From Paenibacillus tyrphae (GTDB lineage: Bacteria > Bacillota > Bacilli > Paenibacillales > NBRC-103111): a stretch of 64,000 bases of DNA. Each line of letters starts with the position of its first letter. The stretch's first letter is position 1. Below, one piece after another: positions 27,581-36,056 of this stretch. Where the stretch lies: positions 62,001-126,000 of the forward strand of contig NZ_BSDJ01000009.1 in the NCBI RefSeq assembly GCF_027925525.1, in the 5' to 3' direction. The notes beneath the pieces are model-generated. The model was not told the origin of the DNA. It saw only the letters and a program-made list of their open reading frames with translations, and did no database searches. A program made the translations under genes and the position numbers.

Positions 27581-28870
27581 TTACGATTTTCTCATCTTTT
27601 TGCGCATCATATCAAACGGACGGACAGGCTGCTCCACCTTCATCCGGATGAGCTGCAGCGGATGCCGCGCAGCGTCGAGCGCTTTGCCCTCTTCATCCTG
27701 CAGCTCGCCCACCGCCTGCTTGAAGAACGTGCCCTTCGGACCGAAGAATTCCACTTCCTGCCCCGGCTTAAAATGGTTCCGCTGCTGGATTAGCGCGCTC
27801 TGCGTCGCTTCGTCATACTCCATCACAACGCCGACAAAGTCGTACGGAGCCGCTTTGTCCTCGGGCTCGAAGATGTGGTCCTCGTGCCCCGGACGGTCGT
27901 AGAAAAACCCGGTATTGAGCGGACGGTTAGCGGCCTTCTGAATCTCGTACAGCCACTCCGGCTTCATCTCGTAATGCTCCGGATCGGCAAAATACGCATC
28001 GATCGCTTGACGGTACGCATTGACGACCGTGGCGACGTAGTGAACGCTCTTCATGCGCCCTTCGATTTTGAAGCTGTCGACGCCCGCACGAATCAGCTCG
28101 GGAACGTACTCGATCATGCACAGATCCTTCGAGCTCATCGAGAACGGATTGTCGCCCGTTTGAAACAACGGAATTTCCTTGATGCCGATCTGCGGTCCGC
28201 TCAGCTCTTCCTCGGTAGTAAACAGATCGTATTTCCAGCGGCAGGACTGCGAACAGCCGCCGCGGTTCGAGTCGCGGTCTGTGAAATGATTCGACAGCAC
28301 GCACCGTCCCGAATAGGAGCTGCACATCGCCCCATGGACGAACACTTCGATCTCCATATCGACGTGCGTCTTGATCTCGACGATTTCTTCCATGGTTGCC
28401 TCGCGGGCAAGCACGACCCGGTCAATGCCTTCTTCTTTCCAGAACTGTACGGCCTGCCGGTTCATCGTGGACTGCTGGGTGCTCAGATGAATTTCCAGCT
28501 TCGGAGCCGCGCGCTTGCACGTCTCGATTATAATCGGGTCCGCCACGATGATCGCATGTACACCGGCATCCTGAATGCCGCGAAGATAATCTTCCAGACC
28601 CGACAAATCTTCGTTGTGGGCATAAATATTCGTAGCGACGAATACTTTGGCGCCGTACTTCTCCGCAAATTCGACCCCTTCCCGCATTTCCTCGAAGGTG
28701 AAGTTGTCCGCGTTCGACCTGAGCCCGTATTGCTGTCCGCCGATGTAGACCGCATCCGCCCCGTAATGAACGGCGAATTTTAGCTTTTCCAAGCTTCCGG
28801 CCGGCGCGAGCAGTTCGGGCTTCTCAAACCGCACTCGCTTGCCGAGCAGCTCTTGCTTCAACAATGTCAT
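27581..28870 (-). CDS. trhP2: U32-family protein TrhP2 (YrrO), tRNA 5-hydroxyuridine synthesis
   Basis: The 429-residue protein is annotated as a U32 peptidase in many genomes. Its family is now linked to prephenate-dependent hydroxylation of U34 in tRNA, and B. subtilis YrrN and YrrO act as a pair. The barrel starts with 'ELLAPAGSLEKLKFAVHYGADAVY'. Four cysteines, placed as for an iron-sulfur cluster, lie in 'GAMCSSYSGRCVLS' and 'NRGGCSQSCRWKY' (about residues 180-215). A C-terminal beta-barrel follows. It is 33 bases downstream of trhP1. Confidence 0.88.
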   Translation of the reverse strand: MTLLKQELLGKRVRFEKPELLAPAGSLEKLKFAVHYGADAVYIGGQQYGLRSNADNFTFEEMREGVEFAEKYGAKVFVATNIYAHNEDLSGLEDYLRGIQDAGVHAIIVADPIIIETCKRAAPKLEIHLSTQQSTMNRQAVQFWKEEGIDRVVLAREATMEEIVEIKTHVDMEIEVFVHGAMCSSYSGRCVLSNHFTDRDSNRGGCSQSCRWKYDLFTTEEELSGPQIGIKEIPLFQTGDNPFSMSSKDLCMIEYVPELIRAGVDSFKIEGRMKSVHYVATVVNAYRQAIDAYFADPEHYEMKPEWLYEIQKAANRPLNTGFFYDRPGHEDHIFEPEDKAAPYDFVGVVMEYDEATQSALIQQRNHFKPGQEVEFFGPKGTFFKQAVGELQDEEGKALDAARHPLQLIRMKVEQPVRPFDMMRKKMRKS

Positions 28871-28903
28871 GATATTCCACCTCGCTTATATCTTCGAATT
28901 GTA

Positions 28904-29845
28904 TTAATAAACCTGCTCTTTGAAAAAGAATCCGTACGTCAGCTCGCGGCGTTCGTCCTGCAGCGCCCGGATGGAATCGAGCCATTCCTCTTGAAATTCG
29001 TAGCCGTCCGGATTCGCCATATACGCATCTATCGCCTGCCGGTAACCGCGGACAACCGCTTCATTATACTCCGGCGATTTTAGCAGCGCCTCCAGCTTGA
29101 AGCTGTCGATGCCGCCTTCCATCAGTTCGTGCAAGCTGTCTAGTATACAAATGTCGTCCGAACTCATAATATGCGTGCCGTTCGCATCCTCGTAGATCGG
29201 ATATCGCTCGTTCGGCCGCTCCTGCTCAATCAGGAACAAGCCTTCCTCTTTATCGAGCTCCAGCTTTTCAAGCTCTTGTGGACGCCCCTGATGCTCTTTA
29301 TAATTGGTCAGCAGGCTCCGCTTCGAATGATATATATTCGTTATGCCATGAACTTGCACTTCCACTTCCATCGAGCCGTCAAGCTGACGCGCAATTTCCA
29401 GCGTCTCCTCCAAGTTCAGCTCGCGGGCCAGCACCATGCGGGCCGCCCCTTTGCTTGCCCAATAGCTAGCCGTCGCATAGTTGGTGGAGGTCATCTCCGC
29501 GTTCCAATGCAAACGCATGCCGGGTGCGAAGCCGCGAACTGCCATCAGCACGGCCGGATCGCCGAAGACGATGCCGTCGATGCTCGCTTGTTGCAACTGA
29601 CCTACATACTTTTCCAGCTCAGGCAGCAAGTCGTTGTCCATAATATTGTTAACGGCTGCGTATACTTTCGCTCCGTGTTCATGCGCCCATGAAACGAGCG
29701 AGGCCAGCTCTTCCGCCGTTACTTCCCCCGGCAGCCGCAAGCCGAACCGGTGCTCGCCTACGAGGACAGCGTCCGCCCCTGCTTCGATATACCGCTTCGC
29801 TTCTGCGGATGATCCGGCCGAAATCAACAGTTCCGGTTTTTTCAT
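28904..29845 (-). CDS. trhP1: U32-family protein TrhP1 (YrrN), tRNA 5-hydroxyuridine synthesis
   Basis: The 313-residue U32 barrel begins 'PELLISAGSSAEAKRYIEAGADAVLVG'. It is the shorter partner of the pair. The loop that carries cysteines in TrhP2 reads here 'HGITNIYHSKRSLLTNY' with no cysteine, so only TrhP2 would hold the cluster. In B. subtilis the gene for the downstream methyltransferase TrmR lies between mltG and yrrN; here trhP1 follows mltG directly with a 27-base gap. Confidence 0.87.
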   Translation of the reverse strand: MKKPELLISAGSSAEAKRYIEAGADAVLVGEHRFGLRLPGEVTAEELASLVSWAHEHGAKVYAAVNNIMDNDLLPELEKYVGQLQQASIDGIVFGDPAVLMAVRGFAPGMRLHWNAEMTSTNYATASYWASKGAARMVLARELNLEETLEIARQLDGSMEVEVQVHGITNIYHSKRSLLTNYKEHQGRPQELEKLELDKEEGLFLIEQERPNERYPIYEDANGTHIMSSDDICILDSLHELMEGGIDSFKLEALLKSPEYNEAVVRGYRQAIDAYMANPDGYEFQEEWLDSIRALQDERRELTYGFFFKEQVY

Positions 29846-29872
29846 CGCTCACCTTCTCCTCACATTGTAAAA

Positions 29873-30931
29873 CTACGGCTTGGCGCTCTTGGCGCTCTCC
29901 GTAATATTCTTCTTATGCTGCTCGAACGTTTCCGCAAACAAATGCGCTTTGCTTCCGTCCTTTTTGGTTACATAAAACAAATATTTGGTATCTGCCGGAT
30001 AAATCGCCGCTTTGATTGAGGCGAGGCTCGGACTTGCAATCGGTCCGGGCGGCAGCCCTTTATTTAAATACGTATTATAAGGACTTTGGATCTGCAAATC
30101 CTTCTCAAACAGCCGTTCCTTCGGCTTGTCAAACAAATACTGCACGGTCGCATCGATCTGCAGCGGCATCCCTTGCTTTAAGCGGTTATGAATGACACCG
30201 CTGACGAGTGCGCGCTCGTCTTCGACAACAACCTCGCGCTCGATGAGCGAGGCCAGCGTCAGCATCTGATGCACGGTCAAGCCGCGCTGGGCCAATGTCT
30301 GCTTCCAATCCTGCGGCAACTGCCCGAGCTTCTTGTCGAGCTCCTGCGTCATCGTCTCGATCATCTCTTGCGGACTTGTACCCTTTTTCCATTCGTACGT
30401 TTCCGGGAACAAATAGCCTTCGAGACGGGACCGCAAGGACGTGTCGGCCGGAATTTGCGCCGCTACGGAGCCTTCCGGCCCCTTGTAGCCTTGTACAAGA
30501 TTCATGAACTGCTGCAAGTCAACGCCTTCCTGCTGCTGCAGCTTTTCCGCGATCTGACGCACGGTAAAACCCTCAGGCACTGTCAGGCGAATACCGGTTT
30601 CCTTAACCGTATCACCCCGGTTCAAGTGCTCGATGATCTCATCCGGCGACAGCCCGGGCTTCATGGCGTACTCGCCTGCTTGGAAGCGGCCGCCTTCCTG
30701 CTTGTATTTCAAATACCACGTAAAAACGCGGGCGCTGCGAATAATGCCCTTGCTTTCCAGCTCGGCCGCGAGCTGCCCCGTTCCGGCGCCCGGCGGCAGC
30801 GAGATGCGCTGCTCCGTCTCCGCAGCCGGCATCGGCTGAAGCGAGCGGGTGACATACCACCCGAATCCTGTCCCGGCTCCGGCCACTATTGCAACAAGTC
30901 CTATTGTTCCCCAAATCCATACCCGTTTCAC
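29873..30931 (-). CDS. mltG: Endolytic murein transglycosylase
   Basis: The MltG/YceG protein cleaves nascent glycan strands at the membrane. It has an N-terminal helix (VWIWGTIGLVAIVAGAGTGFGW), then a LysM-like region and the YceG domain with the catalytic glutamate in 'LASLIEREVVVEDE' (near residue 235) and 'GVIHNRLKQGMPLQIDATV'. 'YNTYLNKGLPPGPIASPS' is a family signature. The GTG at 30931 is chosen because AGAAGGAG lies eight bases upstream; the frame extends nine codons further to a TTG with no site. A terminator-like hairpin separates it from the DUF1292 gene. Confidence 0.93.
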   Translation of the reverse strand: MKRVWIWGTIGLVAIVAGAGTGFGWYVTRSLQPMPAAETEQRISLPPGAGTGQLAAELESKGIIRSARVFTWYLKYKQEGGRFQAGEYAMKPGLSPDEIIEHLNRGDTVKETGIRLTVPEGFTVRQIAEKLQQQEGVDLQQFMNLVQGYKGPEGSVAAQIPADTSLRSRLEGYLFPETYEWKKGTSPQEMIETMTQELDKKLGQLPQDWKQTLAQRGLTVHQMLTLASLIEREVVVEDERALVSGVIHNRLKQGMPLQIDATVQYLFDKPKERLFEKDLQIQSPYNTYLNKGLPPGPIASPSLASIKAAIYPADTKYLFYVTKKDGSKAHLFAETFEQHKKNITESAKSAKP

Positions 30932-30965
30932 GGCGCCGCTCCTTCTACATCTCCGCAAACAAACG

Positions 30966-30989
30966 AAAAAGAGCGGATCATCTCCGCTC
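30966..30989 (-). terminator. Terminator-like hairpin between DUF1292 and mltG
   Basis: On the minus strand GAGCGGA (30989-30983) pairs with TCCGCTC (30977-30971) across five bases and is followed by five T residues. Only 35 bases remain to the mltG start, so it probably works as a partial terminator with read-through. Confidence 0.7.
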
Positions 30990-31016
30990 AGGCTTCCTTA
31001 AGAAAAAAGTTGTACA

Positions 31017-31325
31017 TTACAACTGTTCGTCAGCCGGAAAAGTCAACTCGTCGAAAAGCTCGGAGACGTTTTCCCATTCATCGTCGTCTTCGATCGTTTC
31101 AAGCTCAAGCTCCCCGTCATCTTTCCGTGTCACACGGTAAATTTCCGGTTCGTCTTCCTTGCCCGGCTTCGCTTTTTCCAGCATCGCGTACCCTTGATCG
31201 CCCAGGATCAATTCGGAGACGATACGATAGACGACGGATTCCTGCTCTTCGTCATACAAAATAATATCATCTCCGAACGTTTCCCGCAACTGACGGGTCG
31301 GCGTCGCTTCCATATTCGAATTCAA
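31017..31325 (-). CDS. DUF1292 acidic protein, second of a tandem pair
   Basis: The small acidic protein matches the DUF1292 (YrzB) pattern: 'DDIILYDEEQESVVYRIVSELIL', then 'YAMLEKAKPG', 'EIYRVTRKDD', and a C-terminal 'ETIEDDDEWENVSELFDEL'. The TTG at 31325 has a perfect AAGGAGG eight bases upstream; the frame extends seven codons further, across that site, to another TTG. Function unknown. It follows a paralogue of about the same length. Confidence 0.82.
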   Translation of the reverse strand: MNSNMEATPTRQLRETFGDDIILYDEEQESVVYRIVSELILGDQGYAMLEKAKPGKEDEPEIYRVTRKDDGELELETIEDDDEWENVSELFDELTFPADEQL

Positions 31326-31349
31326 CGTTCCAGCCTCCTTATACAAACG

Positions 31350-31376
31350 GCCCGCCTCCCGGACGGGAGGGCGGGC
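31350..31376 (-). terminator. Strong GC hairpin between the two DUF1292 genes
   Basis: Arms at 31350-31361 and 31364-31376 pair over about 12 bases of nearly pure G/C with a two-base loop. The following minus-strand bases (CGTTTG) form only a weak T-run. It may attenuate transcription or stabilise the upstream mRNA. Confidence 0.5.
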
Positions 31377-31382
31377 GCCGTC

Positions 31383-31709
31383 TTACTTGGACGATTCTTC
31401 TTCCTCGTCGTCGTATTCGTCCATCAGCGTGTTGAACGTTTCCTCCACGATATTCCATTCTTCTTCGTCCTCAATCGTGTACAGCTGCAGGTCGTCGCCG
31501 TCCTCTTCATAGCGGAACGCGTACACTTCGTCGGATTCCTCGTCGGCATCGACAGGAACAACCATCATATACTTTTTATCCGAGCCGTCCACTTCGAATT
31601 TCATGATGACTTCAAATTCTTCTTCGTTGCCTTCTTCGTCGGGAATGTAAATAATTTCGGGCTCTTCCTGCAGTTGCTCCTGATTGGAACTTTGGTCTTT
31701 ATCTGTCAC
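31383..31709 (-). CDS. DUF1292 acidic protein (YrzB-like), first of a tandem pair
   Basis: The 108-residue protein is extremely acidic. It carries the DUF1292 core 'EIIYIPDEEGNEEEFEVIMKF', 'KKYMMVVPVD', 'YAFRYEEDGDDLQLYTIED' and 'EEEWNIVEETFNTL'. Its place directly after ruvX is that of B. subtilis yrzB. Function is unknown. The gene starts six bases after the ruvX stop. Confidence 0.88.
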   Translation of the reverse strand: MTDKDQSSNQEQLQEEPEIIYIPDEEGNEEEFEVIMKFEVDGSDKKYMMVVPVDADEESDEVYAFRYEEDGDDLQLYTIEDEEEWNIVEETFNTLMDEYDDEEEESSK

Positions 31710-31715
31710 CGTTCT

Positions 31716-32138
31716 TCACCTCTTCGAGTTGGATTGTGCATCCATATATCCTTGCAAAATGAGCGCAGCCGCCATCTTGTCGATGACCTGCTTTCGTTTC
31801 TTGCGGCTGACGTCCGCCTCCAGCAGCGTGCGCTGGGCGGAGGCGGTTGTCAGCCTTTCATCCCACAAATGCACCGGCAATTGTAGGGTTTCATGCAGTT
31901 GCTCTGAAAATGCGATACAAATTTCTCCACGCGGACCGATCGTGTTGTTCATGTTTTTCGGCAGGCCTACGACGATTTCCGTGACGCCGTATTGCGCGAT
32001 AATCTCCCGAAGGCGGGCCATATCGCGCTCCTCGGTCGTTCTACGGATCACTTCAAGCCCTTGCGCCGTCCAACCAAGCTCGTCACTGACGGCGACGCCG
32101 ATCGTCTTGTCCCCGTAATCCAGTCCCATCAAGCGCAT
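31716..32138 (-). CDS. ruvX: Holliday-junction resolvase-like protein RuvX (YqgF/YrrK)
   Basis: The RNase H-fold nuclease family acts in 16S rRNA 5'-end processing. The start 'MRLMGLDYGDKTIGVAVSD' contains the first catalytic Asp. Next are 'VVGLPKNMNNTIGPRG', 'WDERLTTASAQRTL' and a C-terminal 'DKMAAALILQGYMD' with the last acidic residue. The frame extends 34 codons upstream, but the family start is this ATG at 32138, preceded by TGGAGA. It stands between ireB and yrzB as in B. subtilis. Confidence 0.93.
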   Translation of the reverse strand: MRLMGLDYGDKTIGVAVSDELGWTAQGLEVIRRTTEERDMARLREIIAQYGVTEIVVGLPKNMNNTIGPRGEICIAFSEQLHETLQLPVHLWDERLTTASAQRTLLEADVSRKKRKQVIDKMAAALILQGYMDAQSNSKR

Positions 32139-32264
32139 TAGTTTCTCCAGTCTGGCGGTTAAAAGTCCAGTGAATAAAAGACCGCTGCGTGAGCGAATCA
32201 TTCTTCCGATCGCTGCTCTCCCCCACAAAGTGAAGTCCAATCCGAGAAGTAAAATCGATTACTT

Positions 32265-32390
32265 TGCGGGGACCCCGGCTCCGGATTCTTAGATCAGATA
32301 ACCTTTTGAGAGGTTAGAATCCGGAGACAAAGGCGACCGCTAACGCTTCTCCAGAACGATTCCGCCCCCTCCGCTGTATTCACCGGACTT
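32265..32390 (-). repeat. Structured intergenic element between ireB and ruvX
   Basis: Perfect 11-bp arms CTCCGGATTCT (32279-32289) and AGAATCCGGAG (32316-32326) enclose a smaller AACCT/AGGTT pairing. Flanking sequence is GC-rich and non-coding. It resembles a dispersed intergenic repeat that I associate with Paenibacillus genomes. No second copy was found in this window, and the hairpin lacks a T-run. Confidence 0.45.
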
Positions 32391-32654
32391 CTAGGATTTA
32401 TAGTGCTGCAAGTAGGAACGAACCAGTTCCTCGATCAATTCGTCCCGCTCCCGCTTGCGGATGATGCTGCGCGCATTGTTGTGACGCGGAATGTAAGCCG
32501 GGTCACCCGAGAGCAAATAGCCTACGATCTGGTTGATCGGATTGTACCCCTTCTCCTGCAGCGCATCGTACACCGCTAGAATGACTTCTTTGGGCGAGGT
32601 CTCGATCTCTTCCGCTTTTACATTGAACTTCATCGTTTTATCCATCGAACTCAT
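32391..32654 (-). CDS. ireB: IreB-family regulatory phosphoprotein (DUF965, YrzL)
   Basis: The 87-residue protein matches the family almost throughout: '[19 protein letters not shown]', '[19 protein letters not shown]' and '[19 protein letters not shown]'. In Enterococcus, IreB is phosphorylated on N-terminal Thr residues by the kinase IreK and modulates antibiotic tolerance. A Thr stands near the N-terminus here as well (KTMKF). It lies between alaS and ruvX as in Bacillus. Confidence 0.92.
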   Translation of the reverse strand: MSSMDKTMKFNVKAEEIETSPKEVILAVYDALQEKGYNPINQIVGYLLSGDPAYIPRHNNARSIIRKRERDELIEELVRSYLQHYKS

Positions 32655-32732
32655 TTAGAGGCACCCCCCTGCATTTGATCAATACTGACTTATTCGCCAC
32701 GATCCTAAAAATTCCTGTTTACGGCAAAATTA

Positions 32733-35363
32733 TTATTTTGCCGCCACGAGCTGCTCCACGCTTTGCAGCGCTTCCTGCAGCTTGGAAGCGTCCTTGCCGC
32801 CGGCCTGCGCCATGTCCGGACGTCCGCCGCCGCTGCCACCGCAGCGGGAAGCGACTTCCTTGATCAGCTTGCCCGCGTGGTAGCCCTTCGACACCAAATC
32901 CGGCGTCACGGCCGCAACCAGATTGACCTTGTCCTCCGCAGCAGCTCCGAGCACGATCACGGCCGAGCCGAGTTTTGTCTTCATCTGATCGACGATATTG
33001 CGGAGCGTCTCCATATCGCCTGCGCTCACCTGCGCGGCAAGCACCGTTACGCCGTCCACCGTTTTCGCCTGATCGGTGAGCGAGCCTGCTTCAATGCCGC
33101 TGAGCTTTGCTTTGAGCGATTCGTTCTCGCGCGATACTTCCTTAAGCTGTGCAAACAAGCCTTCGATCCGTTTCGGCACGTCGCCGATGTTCGATTTCAG
33201 CAGGCTTGCCGCATCGCGCAGCAGTTGCAACTGCCCGTCCAAATATTGATAAGCGTTCCGTCCCGTCGTCGCTTCGATCCGCCGTACGCCGGAGCCGATC
33301 CCCGACTCGCTGACGATTTTGAACAAGCCGATCTGGCCCGTGTTCCGCACGTGGCAGCCGCCGCACAGCTCCAGACTGTAGCCGCCGACTTGCACGACGC
33401 GGACGATATCGCCGTATTTTTCGCCGAAGAGCGCCATCGCTCCCATAGCCTTGGCTTCGGCAATCGGTTTGAGCGAAATATCGACTTCGATGCTCTTCCA
33501 AATTTGCTCGTTAACCCGCTGCTCGATATCCTGCAGCTCTTCTGCGGAAATGCTGCCGAAGTGCGAGAAGTCGAAGCGCAGGCGCTCGGGCGCAACAAGC
33601 GATCCGGCTTGGTTCACGTGCTCGCCGAGCACTTCCTTGAGCGCTTTGTGCAGCAGGTGGGTCGCCGTATGATTTTTAATGATATCTTCACGTACATCCT
33701 GCGTTACCGTCGCTTGAACGGTATCGCCCTTGCGCAGCACGCCTGCTTCCACGACAACGGTATGCACATGCTGTCCGTGCGGCGCCTTGCCCACGTCCTC
33801 AACCTTGAGCACCGTATCGCCTGCGGTAATATATCCGTGGTCACTGACCTGACCGCCGCTTTCGGCATAGAACGGGGTTTGGTCCAAAATCACCTGGCAC
33901 GTCTCGCCCGTTCCGACCAAATCGACGAACTGGTTCTCATGCACGACCGCAATCACTTTAGCAGCAGTTACCAAATCAGTATATCCAACAAACTCGCTTT
34001 TAACCGTGAAATCGGCCAGCGGACCGCCCTGCACCTTCATACTGTCGGTCTCTTTGCGGGCCTCGCGGCCGCGTTCGCGCTGCTCCTGCATCGCTTGATC
34101 GAAGCCTGCGCGATCGACCGTCATCCCTTTTTCGGCAGCAAAATCCTCGGTCAGATCGAACGGGAAGCCATACGTATCATACAGCTTGAAGGCGTCCGGG
34201 CCGCTGATGACCGTGCTGCCTTCGCTGCGCGCTTTGTCGACCATTTCGGCCAAAATCGTAAGGCCGTCGGACAGCGTCTCGTGGAAGCGCTCCTCCTCGA
34301 TGCGGATGATCTTCTCGATGAATTCGCGTTTTTCGACCACTTCCGGGTAGTAGACGCCCATCACCTCGCTAACAATTGGCGTCAGCGTATACAGGAACGG
34401 CTTGTCCATGCCAAGCACCTTGCCGTATCGCACCGCGCGGCGGAGCAAACGGCGGATGACGTAGCCTCGGCCCTCGTTGGACGGAAGCACGCCGTCGCCG
34501 ACGGAGAAGGCAACCGTACGGATGTGGTCGGCGATCACTTTCAGCGCCACGTCGTACTCTTCGTTTTGCTTGTAAGTCACGCCGGCAAGCTGGGCCGTCT
34601 TTTGAATGATCGGCTGGAACAGATCGGTGTCAAAGTTCGAATCGACATCCTGCAGAATGGAAGCGAAGCGCTCCAAGCCGGCGCCGGTATCGATGTTTTT
34701 GTTCGGAAGCGGCGTATAGCTGCCGTCCTTGTTATGGTTAAACTGCGAGAAGACCAGGTTCCATACTTCAAGGAAGCGCTCGTTCTCTCCGCCGGGCCAG
34801 CACTCGGGATCGCTGAGATCGCCGTACTTGTCGCCGCGGTCGTAGAAAATTTCCGTACACGGGCCGCAAGGACCTTCGCCGATGTCCCAGAAATTGTCCT
34901 GCAGCTTGTAGATGCGCTCCTCCGGCAAGCCGATCTTTTTATTCCACAGTTCGAACGCTTCGGTATCCTCGGGATATACCGTGACGGACAACCGGTTCGG
35001 ATCGAAGCCGATCCACTCGGGGCTCGTCAGAAACTCCCAAGCCCATGTGATCGCTTCTTCCTTGAAATAATCGCCGATGGAGAAATTGCCGAGCATTTCA
35101 AAGAACGTATGGTGACGGCGCGTTTTGCCGACGTTCTCAATATCGTTCGTGCGGATACATTTCTGCGAGTTCGCGATCCGCGGATTTTCCGGGACGACGC
35201 GGCCGTCGAAATACGGCTTCAGCGGAGCCATACCCGCGTTGATCCACAGCAGCGACGGATCGTTATGCGGCACGAGCGGAGCGCTGGGCTCGATCGTGTG
35301 CCCCTTGCTTTCAAAAAACTTCAACCATTTTGCGCGAATTTCACTTGCTTTCATTGGGTTCAT
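32733..35363 (-). CDS. alaS: Alanyl-tRNA synthetase
   Basis: The 876-residue enzyme is complete. The class II catalytic core starts '[18 protein letters not shown]' with '[16 protein letters not shown]'. The tRNA-recognition part follows, then the editing domain with zinc-binding '[11 protein letters not shown]' and '[13 protein letters not shown]'. The C-terminal DHHA1 domain ends '[15 protein letters not shown]'. GGAGG lies three bases before this ATG; a second ATG lies nine bases later. Expression is controlled by the T-box leader upstream. Confidence 0.97.
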   Translation of the reverse strand: MNPMKASEIRAKWLKFFESKGHTIEPSAPLVPHNDPSLLWINAGMAPLKPYFDGRVVPENPRIANSQKCIRTNDIENVGKTRRHHTFFEMLGNFSIGDYFKEEAITWAWEFLTSPEWIGFDPNRLSVTVYPEDTEAFELWNKKIGLPEERIYKLQDNFWDIGEGPCGPCTEIFYDRGDKYGDLSDPECWPGGENERFLEVWNLVFSQFNHNKDGSYTPLPNKNIDTGAGLERFASILQDVDSNFDTDLFQPIIQKTAQLAGVTYKQNEEYDVALKVIADHIRTVAFSVGDGVLPSNEGRGYVIRRLLRRAVRYGKVLGMDKPFLYTLTPIVSEVMGVYYPEVVEKREFIEKIIRIEEERFHETLSDGLTILAEMVDKARSEGSTVISGPDAFKLYDTYGFPFDLTEDFAAEKGMTVDRAGFDQAMQEQRERGREARKETDSMKVQGGPLADFTVKSEFVGYTDLVTAAKVIAVVHENQFVDLVGTGETCQVILDQTPFYAESGGQVSDHGYITAGDTVLKVEDVGKAPHGQHVHTVVVEAGVLRKGDTVQATVTQDVREDIIKNHTATHLLHKALKEVLGEHVNQAGSLVAPERLRFDFSHFGSISAEELQDIEQRVNEQIWKSIEVDISLKPIAEAKAMGAMALFGEKYGDIVRVVQVGGYSLELCGGCHVRNTGQIGLFKIVSESGIGSGVRRIEATTGRNAYQYLDGQLQLLRDAASLLKSNIGDVPKRIEGLFAQLKEVSRENESLKAKLSGIEAGSLTDQAKTVDGVTVLAAQVSAGDMETLRNIVDQMKTKLGSAVIVLGAAAEDKVNLVAAVTPDLVSKGYHAGKLIKEVASRCGGSGGGRPDMAQAGGKDASKLQEALQSVEQLVAAK

Positions 35364-35397
35364 TTTCCTCCCGACACTTCATTTTAATACAAAAAAA

Positions 35398-35695
35398 CGC
35401 CCCTGAAACAGGGACGATTTGCTCGCGGTACCACCCTGGTTATTGTGCGGCTGCATGGATACGCCTTCACAATCTCCTCTGTCCGGACGATAACGGGTCC
35501 GCCCGGCGGACTTTTTGAATCCGCGCTCCGAAATGAGCGTTCGGTCATCCTTCATTAGAAAGGTTTTCCCAGCTGGAGCTGCGAGACTGCAAGCAAGCTT
35601 GCCGTGTCGCCTCCAAAACCTTCTCTCTGGCTAATGGACTATGACGTACTTAAATTTCATCAACGCTTTGATGTGCCTGTAAATAAGCACTATTT
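35398..35695 (-). promoter_or_regulatory. T-box leader of alaS
   Basis: On the minus strand the conserved T-box sequence AGGGTGGTACCGCG is at 35437-35424. The terminator follows: stem 35416-35409 with 35405-35398, then seven T residues. The 5' part has an AGAGAG element (near 35625) as in Stem I. Uncharged tRNA-Ala would bind and favour antitermination. I could not place the specifier codon with confidence. Confidence 0.92.
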
Positions 35696-35701
35696 ATCAA
35701 A

Positions 35702-35731
35702 ATTATAGCTTTCGGGCAGCAGACTTGTCAA
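35702..35731 (-). promoter_or_regulatory. Predicted sigma-A promoter of the alaS T-box transcript
   Basis: Perfect TTGACA (35731-35726) and perfect TATAAT (35707-35702) on the minus strand are spaced 18 bases apart. Transcription would begin near 35695, at the start of the leader. Confidence 0.8.
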
Positions 35732-35739
35732 CAGAACGT

Positions 35740-36024
35740 CTACTGCTCCCAAGCCATGCGCTGGACAAGCCGGTACCTGAACAGACTGATCACGAAATCC
35801 TCGTAGAAATCGTGTCGGACAATCCATTGATACTCGGCGTCTTCGTGGGCATAGAATAAGACGTCCGTGATCACGTCGTTGTCGTCGAAATAATCGCGAA
35901 TCCGCTTAACTGCCTTCTCCACACCGGCATCGGGGCGATGGAGCTTCATCCGAAACTCGACATCTTGTCCGTTCGATTGCTCTTCAATGGTCAGAAGCTC
36001 ACGGTCGTATTCATAGTGTAGCAT
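35740..36024 (-). CDS. Conserved-looking small hypothetical protein, 94 residues
   Basis: I do not recognise a family. The protein is soluble and rich in Asp, Glu, Arg and aromatic residues ('RIRDYFDDNDVITDVLFYAHEDAEYQWIVRHDFYED'). It has no signal peptide or helix-turn-helix. AAGGAGG nine bases before the ATG supports translation. It lies between the ArsB/NhaD-type transporter gene (33-base gap) and the alaS promoter, so it is probably the last gene of the transporter transcript. Confidence 0.7.
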   Translation of the reverse strand: MLHYEYDRELLTIEEQSNGQDVEFRMKLHRPDAGVEKAVKRIRDYFDDNDVITDVLFYAHEDAEYQWIVRHDFYEDFVISLFRYRLVQRMAWEQ

Positions 36025-36056
36025 GGGTGAAGCCTCCTTCGGTTAACCGACTGCTG

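Noticed and set aside
32763..35387. An 874-codon open frame on the plus strand antisense to alaS
   Set aside because: It mirrors alaS almost exactly, lacks a ribosome-binding site and domain similarity, and is rich in Arg, His and Leu as expected of the complement of a GC-biased gene.
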